A stretch of 64,000 bases of DNA. Origin: Roseiarcus sp963816065 (GTDB taxonomy: Bacteria; Pseudomonadota; Alphaproteobacteria; Rhizobiales; Beijerinckiaceae). The position numbers were made by a program, and so were the translations under genes. The notes under the pieces are model-generated. The model did not search any database. It saw nothing but the letters and a program-made list of their open reading frames with translations, and had not been told where the DNA came from. The stretch's first letter is position 1; every line of letters begins with the position of its first letter. The DNA lies in contig CAWFJG010000022.1 of assembly GCA_963816065.1 (NCBI GenBank), forward strand, positions 62,001 through 126,000. The letters are read 5' to 3'. Below, piece after piece: positions 40,769 through 51,255 of this stretch.

Positions 40769-41353
40769 TTAACGCGGCTCGACACTTTGCCGTCGCCGTC
40801 CAAGTTCGACCTCCCGAGCCCGGTTCAGCGTCATCATCGTCTCCGCAAGGTCCGGACGCTTGGCCAGATGTCGAGCGTAGATAAAGCTGACGGCGTCCAG
40901 AAGGCGACCCTCACGCCCCAAGCGTTGGTCGGCGAATCCGATCATTCGGGAATTTGGCCAGGCCTGCGGCCGAATTTGCAGCAACCTCTCGACCAAGGCC
41001 CCGTCGGCGTCGTTGGGAAAGGCCTGCGCCAGGACCATCAGCATCGCCGCGGTCGATCGGGAGACGCCCACATGGCAATGGATCAGCAGGTGGCGGGCGT
41101 CGCCCGCATCGCGGGCGAAGGCCAGGATCGTCTCGACGTCCGCCATCTCCGGCAGCACAACGCCGGGCGCCGGATCGATCGCGTCGTCGAAATAGAGCGT
41201 CGCCCGAACATGCGGATCGTAGCTGGAAAAAGCTGTCGGCTCCGGGGTCCCGGGGTCGAGCAGCGACAGGACGTGCGTCACGTCGCGGGCCCCGTGTGCG
41301 TCGAGTTCATGAAGGCCGCAAACAGTCAGGGTGGAGAGCGCGAAATGGTCCAT
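40769..41353 (-). CDS. Dual-specificity/tyrosine-type protein phosphatase
   Basis: 194 residues. The P-loop CX5R signature is HCHVGVSRSTAAML (Cys and Arg of HCxxGxSRS), preceded by a FDDAIDPAPGVVLPEMADVETIL general-acid region and followed by RPQAWPNSRMIGFAD. This is the compact DSP-like family of alphaproteobacteria. I chose ATG 41353 (MDHFALSTLTVCGLHEL) because the upstream extension lacks coding character. It is transcribed divergently from marR with 224 bp between. Confidence 0.85.
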   Translation of the reverse strand: MDHFALSTLTVCGLHELDAHGARDVTHVLSLLDPGTPEPTAFSSYDPHVRATLYFDDAIDPAPGVVLPEMADVETILAFARDAGDARHLLIHCHVGVSRSTAAMLMVLAQAFPNDADGALVERLLQIRPQAWPNSRMIGFADQRLGREGRLLDAVSFIYARHLAKRPDLAETMMTLNRAREVELGRRRQSVEPR

Positions 41354-41485
41354 CGGGAGAGCCCTATCACAACTCGCCAGGCAGAAAAGTGACGATTGTT
41401 TGAAACCGAAGCCGGTGAGCGAGTCGACAGGCCGCCGATCCGGGGACGCCTCGGGGCCGCGGCCTGAACAGCTTCCAGTGGGCTC

Positions 41486-41525
41486 TTGACATCGGCTCAT
41501 GAGAAGTTGATCTACGTAGGTGAAC
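41486..41525 (+). promoter_or_regulatory. marR promoter with overlapping palindromic operator
   Basis: TTGACA (41486-41491) is followed 17 bp later by GATCTA. Overlapping this -10 region, GTTGATCTAC|GTAGGTGAAC (41506-41525) is an imperfect 20-bp palindrome (8 of 10 pairs), the size expected for a MarR dimer. Autorepression is inferred. Confidence 0.5.
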
Positions 41526-41577
41526 TTTTAACAGCAGCAGAGCGCCTGCCATCGCCACCGCGACTGAACAGCGTCCG

Positions 41578-42014
41578 ATGCACGAGCCCTTGAGCCCCCA
41601 GGCAAAGCTCGCCGGCGAGATCCGAGCCGTCCTAGGCAAGCTGAAGCGACAGCTGCGCGACAAGGCGCCGCCCGGCAATCTTAGCTGGTCGCAGGCGCAC
41701 GTGCTCGGCCGGCTGGAGCGGGATGGTCCCGCGACGCTGACCGCGTTGGCGCGCACAGAAAACATGCGTTCGCAATCGATGGGGGCGATTGTCGGTCCCA
41801 TGGAGGCGGCGGGCCTCGTCGCCGGCGCCCGGACCCGAACGACGGCCGGCAGACCCTGTTGTCGGTCACCGCGCTCGGCCGGGACTATGTTCGGCAAGTT
41901 CGCCGGACTCGGGAGGACTGGCTAGCCGAGCGGATCGGCGCGAAACTGACGCCGAAGGAGCAGGAGGGGCTTTGGCGCGCGCTCGCCCTCCTCGAACGCA
42001 TCGCCGCAGACTGA
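41578..42014 (+). CDS. MarR-family transcriptional regulator (one frameshift)
   Basis: About 145 residues. It has a winged helix-turn-helix with NLSWSQAHVLGRLERDGPATLTALARTENMRSQSMGAIVGPMEAAGLVAGA; then, after a missing C at about 41830, PDPNDGRQTLLSVTALGRDYV and a C-terminal dimer helix WLAERIGAKLTPKEQEGLWRALALLERIAAD. The DGRQ..LS wing motif is diagnostic of MarR. The isochorismatase-like and AbrB-like genes follow on the same strand and are its probable targets. Confidence 0.87.
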
Positions 42015-42071
42015 GCGCAGCCGAACCGCTCGCCGTTCCGGAGCGGGCCAACCCGAAGACTGGAGCCCGTC

Positions 42072-42635
42072 ATGGCCGCAACCACGCTCGACCCCAGAAC
42101 CGCGCTGATCGTCATCGACCTGCAGAAGGGAATTGTCAGCATGGCGACCGGGCTTGCGTCCGCCGAGGTCGTCGCCCGCAGCGCCCGGCTCGCCGACGCG
42201 TTTCGCGGGCATGGACTGCCCGTCGTGTTGGTGAATGTGGCGGGCGTCGCGCCAGGCCGCACCGAGCAGGCGCGGCCCGCCGGCGCCCTGCCCGACGGCT
42301 GGATGGAGCTTGTGGCGGAGTTGAACCCGAAGCCCCAAGACCACCGCGTGACCAAGCGCACCTGGGGCGCCTTCACCAACACCGACCTCCTCGACTATTT
42401 GCGGCGCGAGGGCGTGACGCAGGTCGTCATCGCCGGGATCGCCACCAGCGTCGGGGTGGAATCGACCGCGCGGCAAGCTCACGAATTCGGCTTCCACGTC
42501 ACCCTTGCCATCGACGCGATGACCGACATGCGCCCCGAGGCGCACGAGAACAGCGTCCGGCGTATCTTCCCGCGTCTGGGCGAGACCGCGACGACCGACG
42601 AGATCCTGGCGCTGCTCGGCGGGTCGCGTTCTTGA
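42072..42635 (+). CDS. Isochorismatase-like (cysteine hydrolase superfamily) protein
   Basis: 187 residues of the isochorismatase fold. ALIVIDLQKGIV carries the first Asp, HRVTKRTWGAFTNTDL the Lys, and VVIAGIATSVGVESTARQAHEFG the nucleophile elbow. At the elbow the usual Cys is replaced by Gly (SVGVES), as in true isochorismatases, so a thiol-dependent amidase reaction is unlikely. It lies 57 bp after marR and 36 bp before the AbrB-like gene. Confidence 0.85.
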   Translation: MAATTLDPRTALIVIDLQKGIVSMATGLASAEVVARSARLADAFRGHGLPVVLVNVAGVAPGRTEQARPAGALPDGWMELVAELNPKPQDHRVTKRTWGAFTNTDLLDYLRREGVTQVVIAGIATSVGVESTARQAHEFGFHVTLAIDAMTDMRPEAHENSVRRIFPRLGETATTDEILALLGGSRS

Positions 42636-42671
42636 ACTGGAGCCCATTGCTGCTTCTTCCGGGAGGGCGGC

Positions 42672-43724
42672 TTGCGTAGTCGGGTCGCCTTGGCCGCGAA
42701 ATGGGCGATCCTCGTCGCGCTGACGGGGGCTTTCGTCAGCGGGCTCGAGCTTCTGCGGTTGCCCGCGGCGCTCATGCTCGGCTCACTCGCCGCGGCCGCA
42801 GCGCTGTCAGCAGGCGACGTCGAGGTCCGGGTTCCGTCGCGCCTCTTCATGGGCGCCCAGGCGGTTGTCGGCTGCCTGATTGCGCGCGTCATTCTCCCCT
42901 CGACGATGAAGGAAATGGCGCACGATTGGCCGACTTTCCTCGGTGGGGTTCTGTCGGTGATCGCGGTCAGCGTCGCGCTCGGCTGGCTGCTTGCACGCCT
43001 GCGCGTCCTTCCCGGAACGACTGCGATATGGGGCGCTTTTCCCGGCGCGGCGACCGTCATGACGCTGATGTCCGAGGGCTTTGACGCCGACGTTCGCCTC
43101 GTCGCCCTCATGCAATATCTGCGCGTGGTCATGGTTGCAGTCGCGGCAACTCTGGTCGCAAGCGTCTGGACCTCGGCAACGTCGCATGCGCCGCCGACGA
43201 GCCACTGGTTTCCGCCAGTCGCGTGGCCGTCGCTGGCCGCAACCGTCGCGCTCGCGGCCGTTTCCGCAGCGATCGGCCGGTTCTACCGCATTCCAGCCGG
43301 GCCGATGCTCGTCGCGATGGGGGCAGGCGCCCTGATGCAGACCGCGGGGCTCGTGCGGATCGAACTGCCGCCCTGGCTGCTCGCGCCTGCCTATTGCCTG
43401 GTCGGATGGAGCATCGGCGGCCGCTTCAACCGGCCGATCCTGCTCCATGCGGCCAAGGTCCTGCCGGCGCTGGCGGTCTCGATCCTCACCCTGATCGCCG
43501 TCTGCGGCGGGATCGCCGCGGCGCTGGTTCACTTTGCCCATGTCGACGCGCTAACGGCCTATCTTGCGACAAGTCCCGGCGGCGCCAATTCCGTCGCCAT
43601 CATCGCTGCCTCGACCCCCGTCGACATGCCGTTCATCATGGCGATGCAGATCGCGAGGTTCCTGCTGGTCACCCTTGCAGGGCCGGCGATCGCCCGCTTC
43701 GTCGCCTCGCGCGCCGGAGGCTAA
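42672..43724 (+). CDS. AbrB-family inner-membrane protein
   Basis: 350 residues with about ten hydrophobic helices in two halves. The repeated signatures RLPAALMLGSLAAAAAL...GAQAVVGCLIAR and RIPAGPMLVAMGAGALMQ...APAYCLVGWSIGGRF are those of the AbrB (PF05145) membrane family, whose transport function is poorly defined. The start is TTG 42672, with GGGAGGGCGG upstream; no ATG is available before the first helix. Probably co-transcribed with the isochorismatase-like gene. Confidence 0.86.
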   Translation: MRSRVALAAKWAILVALTGAFVSGLELLRLPAALMLGSLAAAAALSAGDVEVRVPSRLFMGAQAVVGCLIARVILPSTMKEMAHDWPTFLGGVLSVIAVSVALGWLLARLRVLPGTTAIWGAFPGAATVMTLMSEGFDADVRLVALMQYLRVVMVAVAATLVASVWTSATSHAPPTSHWFPPVAWPSLAATVALAAVSAAIGRFYRIPAGPMLVAMGAGALMQTAGLVRIELPPWLLAPAYCLVGWSIGGRFNRPILLHAAKVLPALAVSILTLIAVCGGIAAALVHFAHVDALTAYLATSPGGANSVAIIAASTPVDMPFIMAMQIARFLLVTLAGPAIARFVASRAGG

Positions 43725-43976
43725 GCCGCTCCAGCCGAGGCCCCACCGCCGCAGCACAGCGGTTTTGCGGGGTGCTCAAGTCATAATCCACGCTGTTAAA
43801 TAACTGCGGCGCCTGAGCCGCCTTGAGCAAATCGGCGCGGCCCTACGGACGGCGTTAACATTAGAGCCGGCACACTTTGGAGTTGCTCGAAGGCGCTGAA
43901 GTTGTTATTCTCCAAGTTGGTGCATTCATATTGAAACAAATCGACGATCTCTGCTACTGTTGGTGAGGCGGCTCGT

Positions 43977-44324
43977 ATGACCGTTCGCTCAATTGTTGCG
44001 GCAGTCTTCGCCTTTGGGATATTCTCAGGGCTGACTGCCGGTTTGGCTGAAACGCGGATGATGTCCGATCCCAGCGGGGCATTTGCTCTTGCGGCGCCCG
44101 CCGGCGAAGCTCAATGCTGCTCATCCGGCGCGCCTTCGGTCACCGACCCCGGCTCGATCGATGGCGTCCCGTCCGGCGATCAGGTGGCGATGACCCCCGG
44201 GGTCGGCGCGCCGGCCCCGCCAGGGAGCGATGTCACGATACCCCTCAGCAATTCAGGACCGCCGTCGTTCGTGGCGGGGTTGCTGTCCCGCCTCGTTGAG
44301 CTTGTCGGCGCCGGATCGCGCTGA
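43977..44324 (+). CDS. Small exported protein of unknown function (115 aa)
   Basis: I do not recognise the family. The N-terminus MTVRSIVAAVFAFGIFSGLTAGLAET is a clear Sec signal with probable cleavage after GLA. The mature part is low-complexity (Gly/Pro/Ser/Ala) with one Cys pair (QCCSSG) and a hydrophobic C-terminal stretch (FVAGLLSRLVELVG). GGTGAGG precedes the ATG. The 250 bp upstream contains no other gene. Confidence 0.55.
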   Translation: MTVRSIVAAVFAFGIFSGLTAGLAETRMMSDPSGAFALAAPAGEAQCCSSGAPSVTDPGSIDGVPSGDQVAMTPGVGAPAPPGSDVTIPLSNSGPPSFVAGLLSRLVELVGAGSR

Positions 44325-44345
44325 CGCCTCGGAAACGCCGGCTAA

Positions 44346-45290
<945 letters not shown>

Positions 45291-45310
45291 GGTGGGCGCG
45301 AGCTTTGGGC

Positions 45311-45736
45311 TCAGCCGCCAAGTTTGGCAAGCGTAGCCGGATCGCGCTCCCCAGCGAAGAACGCGTCGAGGCAATCCGCGAAGACCGACGCCCCGGGCTC
45401 AGCGCGAGCGAACAACGTCATCGACGAGCGGAACTTCATGGCGTCGACCGCGCCGAAGATCTGCCGCGCCGTGCGCCCCCCCGCCTCCAGGACGAGGCGC
45501 GCGCAATCGGCCAGCCGCGGCCCGAGCACGGGATGAGCTAGATATGCCTTCGCCTCGCCGAGCGAAGAGATGGCGTAGAAGACCGAGGTCGGGCTAAGGC
45601 CAAGCCCGGCGATCTGCGGGAAGACGAACCACATCCAGTGCGACCGCTTCTCGCCGGCGATGAGCTCCCTCACGACCGCGTTATAGACGGGCGCCTGGGC
45701 GTCGACGAAGCGCTGAAGGTTGAAGGGGTCGGTCAT
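45311..45736 (-). CDS. DUF1810-family protein
   Basis: 141 residues: FNLQRFVDAQAPVYNAVVRELIAGEKRSHWMWFVFPQIAGLG, FYAISSLGEAKAYLAHPVLGPRL and MKFRSSMTLFA identify DUF1810. It is a small helical cytoplasmic protein of unknown function. It lies just upstream of pyrB on the same strand with a 20-bp gap to its start and could be co-transcribed. Confidence 0.9.
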   Translation of the reverse strand: MTDPFNLQRFVDAQAPVYNAVVRELIAGEKRSHWMWFVFPQIAGLGLSPTSVFYAISSLGEAKAYLAHPVLGPRLADCARLVLEAGGRTARQIFGAVDAMKFRSSMTLFARAEPGASVFADCLDAFFAGERDPATLAKLGG

Positions 45737-45757
45737 CGCGCAAAGCTTGGGTCCGGC

Positions 45758-46606
45758 CTACGACCCCTTCGGGTAGTCCGCCCCGCGCGCGACGGACTCG
45801 ACAGAGGCGTGCGCCTTACGCAGCGCCTCGATCTCCGCGCCGATGACGTCATAGGCGACATTGCCGAGCGGCAGCCGCAGAGGCGGATCGCTCCGCTCGA
45901 CGGTGGCGATGATCGCTTCGGCGCCGCGCGCCGGATCGCCGGGCTGCTGACCGCTGTAGCTCTGGATCTGGTTGCGGCGGGCGATGGCGGTCGCCGCGTA
46001 GGCCTCGATCGGCTGCTTCGGCGTCTTGAGCGAACGGCCGCCCCAGTCGGTGCGGAAAGGACCCGGCTCGACGATCAGCACCTTGATGCCCAGCGGCTGT
46101 ACCTCCTTGGAGAGCGCCTCCGACAGGCCCTCGACGGCGAATTTGGTCGCCGCATAATAGGCGGACCCCGGATTTCCGATGAAGCCGCCGACCGAGGAGA
46201 TGTTGACGATCGCGCCAGACCTCTGCGTGCGCATCAACGGCAGAACCGCGCGGGTGAGGGCCGCTAGACCGAAAAAGTTGGTTTCGAACATGGCGCGGAT
46301 GTCCGCATCCTCGCCCTCCTCGACCGCGGCGAGATAGCCATAACCGGCGTTGTTGACGAGCACATCGATGCGGCTGAATTTATGCTTTATCGCCTCGATG
46401 GCCGCCGCGATCTCGGCCGGCTTGTCGACGTCGAGCTTGAGCGCCAGCGCGTTCGCCTCACGCCCGGCGACGAGGTCGGCTAGCTTGGCTGGATCGCGCG
46501 CGGTGGCGACGACCCGGTAGCCCCGAGCGATCAGGATGTACGCGAGTTCGCGCCCGAAGCCGGTCGAGCAGCCAGTGACGAGCCAAACGGGTTTCGCAGT
46601 CGACAT
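45758..46606 (-). CDS. Short-chain dehydrogenase/reductase, tandem copy 2
   Basis: 282 residues of the classical SDR fold. Cofactor loop VTGCSTGFGREL, NNAGYGYLAAVEE, catalytic Ser in NISSVGGFIG and YxxxK as YYAATK are all present. The GCSTGFG form is that of oxidoreductases annotated as SDR-type aldehyde or ketone reductases acting with NADP(H). It follows its paralogue by 5 bp and shares roughly three quarters of its residues. Substrate unknown. Confidence 0.88.
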   Translation of the reverse strand: MSTAKPVWLVTGCSTGFGRELAYILIARGYRVVATARDPAKLADLVAGREANALALKLDVDKPAEIAAAIEAIKHKFSRIDVLVNNAGYGYLAAVEEGEDADIRAMFETNFFGLAALTRAVLPLMRTQRSGAIVNISSVGGFIGNPGSAYYAATKFAVEGLSEALSKEVQPLGIKVLIVEPGPFRTDWGGRSLKTPKQPIEAYAATAIARRNQIQSYSGQQPGDPARGAEAIIATVERSDPPLRLPLGNVAYDVIGAEIEALRKAHASVESVARGADYPKGS

Positions 46607-46611
46607 GGCCC

Positions 46612-47469
46612 TCACCTCGCCTTTGGATAGTCGGCGCCGCGCGCGACCGCTTCGACGGAGGCGATCTCTTTGCGCACCGCCTCGAGTTCGCCGCTTATGC
46701 CTTCGAACGCGATGGACCCGAGCGGCAGCCGGAGCGGCGGATTGGCGCTCTCGACCGTGGCGATGATCGCCTCGGCCGCGCGGACCGGGTCGCCGGGCTG
46801 GGAGCCGCTGTAGCCGTGAATCGCATTGCGGCGGGCGACTGCCGTTTCTTTGTAAGCCTCGATCGGGCGCTTCGGCGTTTTGAGCGAGCGGCCGGCCCAG
46901 TCGGTCCGGAACGGACCGGGCTCGACGATCAGCACCCTGATGCCGAAGGGAGCGACCTCCTTGGCCAACGCCTCGGACAGGCCCTCGACCGCGAATTTGC
47001 TTGCGTTGTAGTAGCCGACGCCGGGAAAGCCGATGAAGCCGCCCTGCGACGAGATGTTGACGATCGCGCCCGCCTTCTGCGCCCGCATCAGCGGCAGGAC
47101 GGCGCGCGTGATCGCGGCGAGGCCGAACACATTGGTTTCGAACATGGCGCGGATCTCGTCGTCCTCGCCTTCCTCGACGGCTGACAGGTAGCCGTAGCCG
47201 GCGTTGTTGACGAGCACGTCGATGCGGCTGAACTTCTGCTTCGTCGCCTCGACAGCCGCACCGACGTCCTCCATCCTGTCGACGTCGAGCTTGAGCGCCA
47301 GCGCGGCCGCGTCATGCCCGGCGACGAGATCCGCGATCTTCGCCGGATCGCGGGCGGTCGCGGCGACCCGGTAGCCGCGCCCGATCAAAATCGTCGCCAG
47401 CTCCCGTCCGAAGCCGGTCGAGCAGCCGGTGATGAGCCAGACGGGTTTGTCGTGGGAAGAGTCGGCCAT
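46612..47469 (-). CDS. Short-chain dehydrogenase/reductase, tandem copy 1
   Basis: 285 residues with the same plan as the next gene: ITGCSTGFGREL, NNAGYGYLSAVEE, NISSQGGFIG and the catalytic YYNASK, plus the shared C-terminal SVEAVARGADYP. I chose ATG 47469 (MADSSHDKPVWLITG) because GCGAGGTCGCC lies before it and the paralogue starts at the same alignment point. The pair looks like a local duplication with divergence at the substrate loop (GFPGVG against GNPGSA). Confidence 0.88.
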   Translation of the reverse strand: MADSSHDKPVWLITGCSTGFGRELATILIGRGYRVAATARDPAKIADLVAGHDAAALALKLDVDRMEDVGAAVEATKQKFSRIDVLVNNAGYGYLSAVEEGEDDEIRAMFETNVFGLAAITRAVLPLMRAQKAGAIVNISSQGGFIGFPGVGYYNASKFAVEGLSEALAKEVAPFGIRVLIVEPGPFRTDWAGRSLKTPKRPIEAYKETAVARRNAIHGYSGSQPGDPVRAAEAIIATVESANPPLRLPLGSIAFEGISGELEAVRKEIASVEAVARGADYPKAR

Positions 47470-47549
47470 GGCGACCTCGCAAAGGGTATGTGGGGGATAC
47501 CGCCATTGTGGCATGCCAGCGCGGTGGTGCGCAATCCGGGTGAGTTGCG

Positions 47550-47579
47550 GTATTGAGAGTTTGATCGTATCTTCAATAC
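47550..47579. promoter_or_regulatory. Inverted repeat in front of vapBC
   Basis: GTATTGA (47550-47556) and TCAATAC (47573-47579) form a perfect 7-bp inverted repeat ending 3 bp before the vapB start. A position over the ribosome-binding region or promoter is typical of VapBC autoregulatory operators. Confidence 0.55.
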
Positions 47580-47582
47580 GTC

Positions 47583-47837
47583 ATGAACAAGGCGACCCCC
47601 ATTCTACAAATCCGCAACGCGCGCGTTGCTGCATTGGCGGCCAAATTGGCGGCGGTTCGAAAGAGTTCGAAGACGGACGCCGTCCGGTACGCGCTAGAGA
47701 ACGAGCTCGCGCGCATCGAAAGCGCAAAACCGCTTACCGAGAGGTTGCGTCCGCTCCAGGACCGGATAGCCAGTCGCCCGGCAACCGGGCTTGAAGCGGA
47801 CAAGGCCTTCTATGACGATCTGAGCGGGGATCCATGA
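47583..47837 (+). CDS. vapB: VapB-type antitoxin (PSK/Rv0623-like)
   Basis: 84 residues: ILQIRNARVAALAAKLAAVRKSSKTDAVRYALENELARIE is a ribbon-helix-helix DNA-binding N-terminus of the Rv0623/PSK antitoxin family, and LEADKAFYDDLSGDP is the toxin-binding tail. The stop overlaps the toxin start by 4 bp (ATGA), the classical VapBC coupling. Confidence 0.85.
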   Translation: MNKATPILQIRNARVAALAAKLAAVRKSSKTDAVRYALENELARIESAKPLTERLRPLQDRIASRPATGLEADKAFYDDLSGDP

Positions 47838-48280
47838 TCGTCATCGACGCCTCGGCGATCGTCGCGATTTTGTCGCGCGAGCCGGAATGTGACGCCATGG
47901 TCGCCACGCTGGAACGCTCGGACTCTGCGGTCACGTCTCCGATCGCCGTTTACGAGGCGGCGTTGGCGCTGCGGCGCAAGCGCTTCTGTTCTGTCGCCGA
48001 GGCCGAGAACGACGTCCTTGAGTTTCTTGCGCTGATCGACGCCGAGGTGTCCCCGCTCGATCGCAAGGCCGCTCACGACGCCCTGGAAGCGTTTTCCCGC
48101 TTCGGCAAGGGAACGCAACACCCCGCGCAGCTGAACCTGGGCGATTGTTTCGCCTACGCTCAGGCCAAGGCGTTCGACGCGCTCTTGCTGTTCAAGGGCG
48201 ACGATTTCAAGAAGACCGACATCCCACTGACGTCTGACGATCGCTGGTCGGAGGAGCATCCCGCCGCCCTGCCGATTTGA
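47834..48280 (+). CDS. vapC: VapC-type PIN-domain ribonuclease toxin
   Basis: 148 residues. MIVIDASAIVAILSREPE supplies the first Asp of the PIN metal site, then IAVYEAALAL, and NLGDCFAYAQAKAFDALLLFKGDDFKKTDI gives the remaining acidic residues. Members cleave tRNA or rRNA. All four expected acidic residues appear present and the frame is intact, so this module looks functional, unlike the RelE pair at 39.9-40.7 kb. Confidence 0.9.
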   Translation: MIVIDASAIVAILSREPECDAMVATLERSDSAVTSPIAVYEAALALRRKRFCSVAEAENDVLEFLALIDAEVSPLDRKAAHDALEAFSRFGKGTQHPAQLNLGDCFAYAQAKAFDALLLFKGDDFKKTDIPLTSDDRWSEEHPAALPI

Positions 48281-48358
48281 CACGCAGCTCCCGTCTCTCC
48301 ATATCCCGCGCCCGGACCGACGCGAGGTTCGCCTCGCACGGCCGCCGAAGGACGCAGC

Positions 48359-51255
48359 ATGAAAGTCGTGATCGTCGAATCGCCCGCCAAGGCGAAGACC
48401 ATCAACAAGTATCTGGGCAAAGACTACGGGGTCTACGCCTCGTATGGCCACGTTCGCGACCTCGCCGCCAAGGACGGCTCGGTCGACCCGGACGACGATT
48501 TCGCCATGCGCTGGGAGGTCGACGCAAAGTCGGCCAAGAGGCTCAGCGACATCGGCGTGGCGGTCAAGGACGCCGAGCGGGTCATCCTGGCGACCGACCC
48601 CGACCGGGAGGGCGAGGCGATCTCCTGGCACGTCCACGAGATCCTCAAGAACAAGAGGCTGCTCAAGGACAAGCGCGTCGACCGGGTGGTGTTCAACGCG
48701 GTGACCAAGGACGCCGTGCAGGAGGCGATGCGCCATCCGCGCGAGATCGACGAGGCGCTCGTCGACGCCTATCGGGCGCGCCGGGCGCTCGACTATCTGG
48801 TCGGCTTCACCCTCTCGCCGGTGTTGTGGCGGAAGCTCCCCGGCGCACGCTCGGCCGGCCGCGTGCAGTCGGTAGCGCTGCGGCTCGTGTGCGACCGCGA
48901 AGTCGAGATCGAGAAGTTCGTGGCGCGCGAGTACTGGTCGATCGTCGCGCATCTCAAGACCGAGGCCGGCGCGCCGTTCACGGCCCGTCTCGTCGGGGCG
49001 GACGGCAAGAAGATCGCCCGGCTCGACATCGGCTCGGGCGAGGAGGCGCGGGCGTTCGAGACGGCGCTAGGAGCTGCGCGCTTCTCGGTCGCCGCGATCG
49101 AATCGAAGCCGGTCAGGCGCCACCCCTATCCGCCCTTCACCACCTCCACCCTGCAGCAGGAGGCCTCGCGCAAGCTCGGCCTCGCGCCCGCCCGAACGAT
49201 GCAGATCGCCCAGCGTCTCTACGAGGGCGTCGACGTCGGCGACGGACCGGTCGGGCTCATCACTTATATGCGTACCGACGGCGTCGACCTCGCGTCCGAG
49301 GCGGTGACGGCGGCGCGCCGGGTGATCGGCAAGGACTTCGGCGACGCCTACGTGCCGGGCGCGCCGCGCAAATACACCGCCAAGGCCAAGAATGCGCAGG
49401 AGGCGCACGAGGCGATCCGCCCGACCGACATGACGCGGCGGCCGCGCGACGTCGCCCGCCATCTCGAGCCCGAGCAGGCCAAGCTCTACGAGCTCATCTG
49501 GACCCGAACCATCGCCTGCCAGATGGGAAGCGCCGAAATCGAGCGCACCACAGTGGACATTCTCGCCGAAGCCGGCGCGCGAAAGCTCGACTTCCGCGCC
49601 ACCGGCCAGGTGATCCGCTTCCCTGGCTTCCTCGCGCTCTACCAGGAAGGCCGCGACGACGAGGAAGACGAGGAGTAGCCCGACTGCCGCCGATGCGCGA
49701 GGGCGAGCGCCTGGAAAAGGAGCGGATCGACGCGACGCAGCACTTCACCGAGCCGCCGCCGCGCTACACCGAGGCGACGCTGGTCAAGCGCATGGAGGAG
49801 CTCGGCATCGGGCGCCCCTCGACCTACGCTTCGACGCTCGCGACCTTACGCGACCGCGACTACGTCCGGCTCGAAAAGAAGCGGCTGTTTCCGGAGGACA
49901 AGGGCCGGCTGGTGACGGCGTTCCTCGAATCCTTTTTCCCCAAGTACGTCGAATACGACTTCACCGCCGGGCTCGAGGAACAGCTCGACCAGGTGTCCAA
50001 CCACGAGATGGACTGGAAGGAGCTGTTGCGCGCCTTCTGGAAGGATTTTTCCGGGGCGGTTGGCGACATCAAGGACCTGCGCACCGGCCAGGTGCTCGAC
50101 AGCCTCAACGCGCTGCTTGGGCCGCATATTTTCCCCGACCGCGGCGACGGCGTCGATCCGCGCCTTTGCCCGGTCTGCGGCAAGGGGCAATTGTCATTAA
50201 AGCTCGGCAAGTTCGGGGCCTTCATCGGCTGCTCGAACTATCCGGAATGCAAATTCACCCGGGTGTTGTCGCCGACCGGCGCCGAAAGCGGCGAGGGCGA
50301 GCGGCCGGGCGTCCGCGTGCTCGGTCAGGACCCGGAGACGGGCGACGAAGTCACGCTGCGCAACGGCCGCTTCGGCGAGTACGTGCAGCAGGGCGAGGGC
50401 GAAAAGCCGAAGCGCTCCTCGCTGCCGCGCGGCCTGAAGCCCGACGACATGACCCTCGAGAAAGCGCTCAAGCTGCTCGCGCTGCCGCGCGAGGTCGCCC
50501 GCCATCCGACCACCGGCGAGCCGATTCTCGCCGGCATCGGCCGCTACGGCTCGTATGTGCAGCACGGCAAAACCTACGCCAATCTCGGCCGCGACGACGA
50601 CGTGCTGGAGATCGGCGCCAACCGGGCGATCGACCTCATCGTCGCCAAGGAGAGCGGCGCAGGCGGTTCGCGCTTTGGCGGCGTCGGCGCGGGACGGGTC
50701 TTGGGCGACCATCCCGCCGGCGGCCCGGTTAGTGTCAAGCAGGGCCGCTTCGGCGCCTATGTCAATCACGGCAAGGTCAATGCGACGCTGCCCAAGGGGT
50801 CGGACCCGGCGACCGTGACGCTCGAGGAGGCGATCGCGCATCTGAAGGCGAAGGCCGAGGGGGGCGGCGTCTCCGGCAAGCTTCTCGGCCAGCACCCGGA
50901 CGGCGGACCGGTGACGGTGCGCGACGGCCGCTTCGGCCCATACGTCAACTGGGGCAGGGTCAACGCGACGATCCCGAAGTCGATGAAGCCGGACGCCATT
51001 TCGCTGAGCGAGGCTCTGGAACTCCTTGCCGAGCGCGAGGGCAAGCCCGCTCCGACCGCGCGCAGGGCCGCGGCGAAGGCGCCGGCGAGAAAGGCCGCAA
51101 AGTCCGTCGCGGTTGGAAAGCCGGCAGGAAAAGCGACGGCGCTGACCAAGATCGCCGCCAAGACGGCCGCTCCGGCGAAGGCGCCGGCAGTGAAGACGTC
51201 CGCGACAAAGAAGGCCCCGAGCAAGGCGCCGCCCAGGGCGGCCGCGAAGAAATAG
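48359..51255 (+). CDS. topA: DNA topoisomerase I (one frameshift)
   Basis: Type IA topoisomerase, about 965 residues corrected. MKVVIVESPAKAKTINKYLG and ATDPDREGEAISWH are TOPRIM motifs; the catalytic Tyr is in LITYMRTDGVD near residue 303. A stop (49676-49678) appears after EGRDDEEDEE; RLPPMREGERLEKE resumes in the next frame, so one base is missing at about 49675-49690. A CPVCGKG...GCSNYPEC zinc finger and several topo_C repeats (GRFGxYVxxG) follow. The last 70 residues are a Lys/Ala-rich tail (AAKAPARKAAKSVAVG), a usual DNA-binding extension in this class. Confidence 0.93.
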
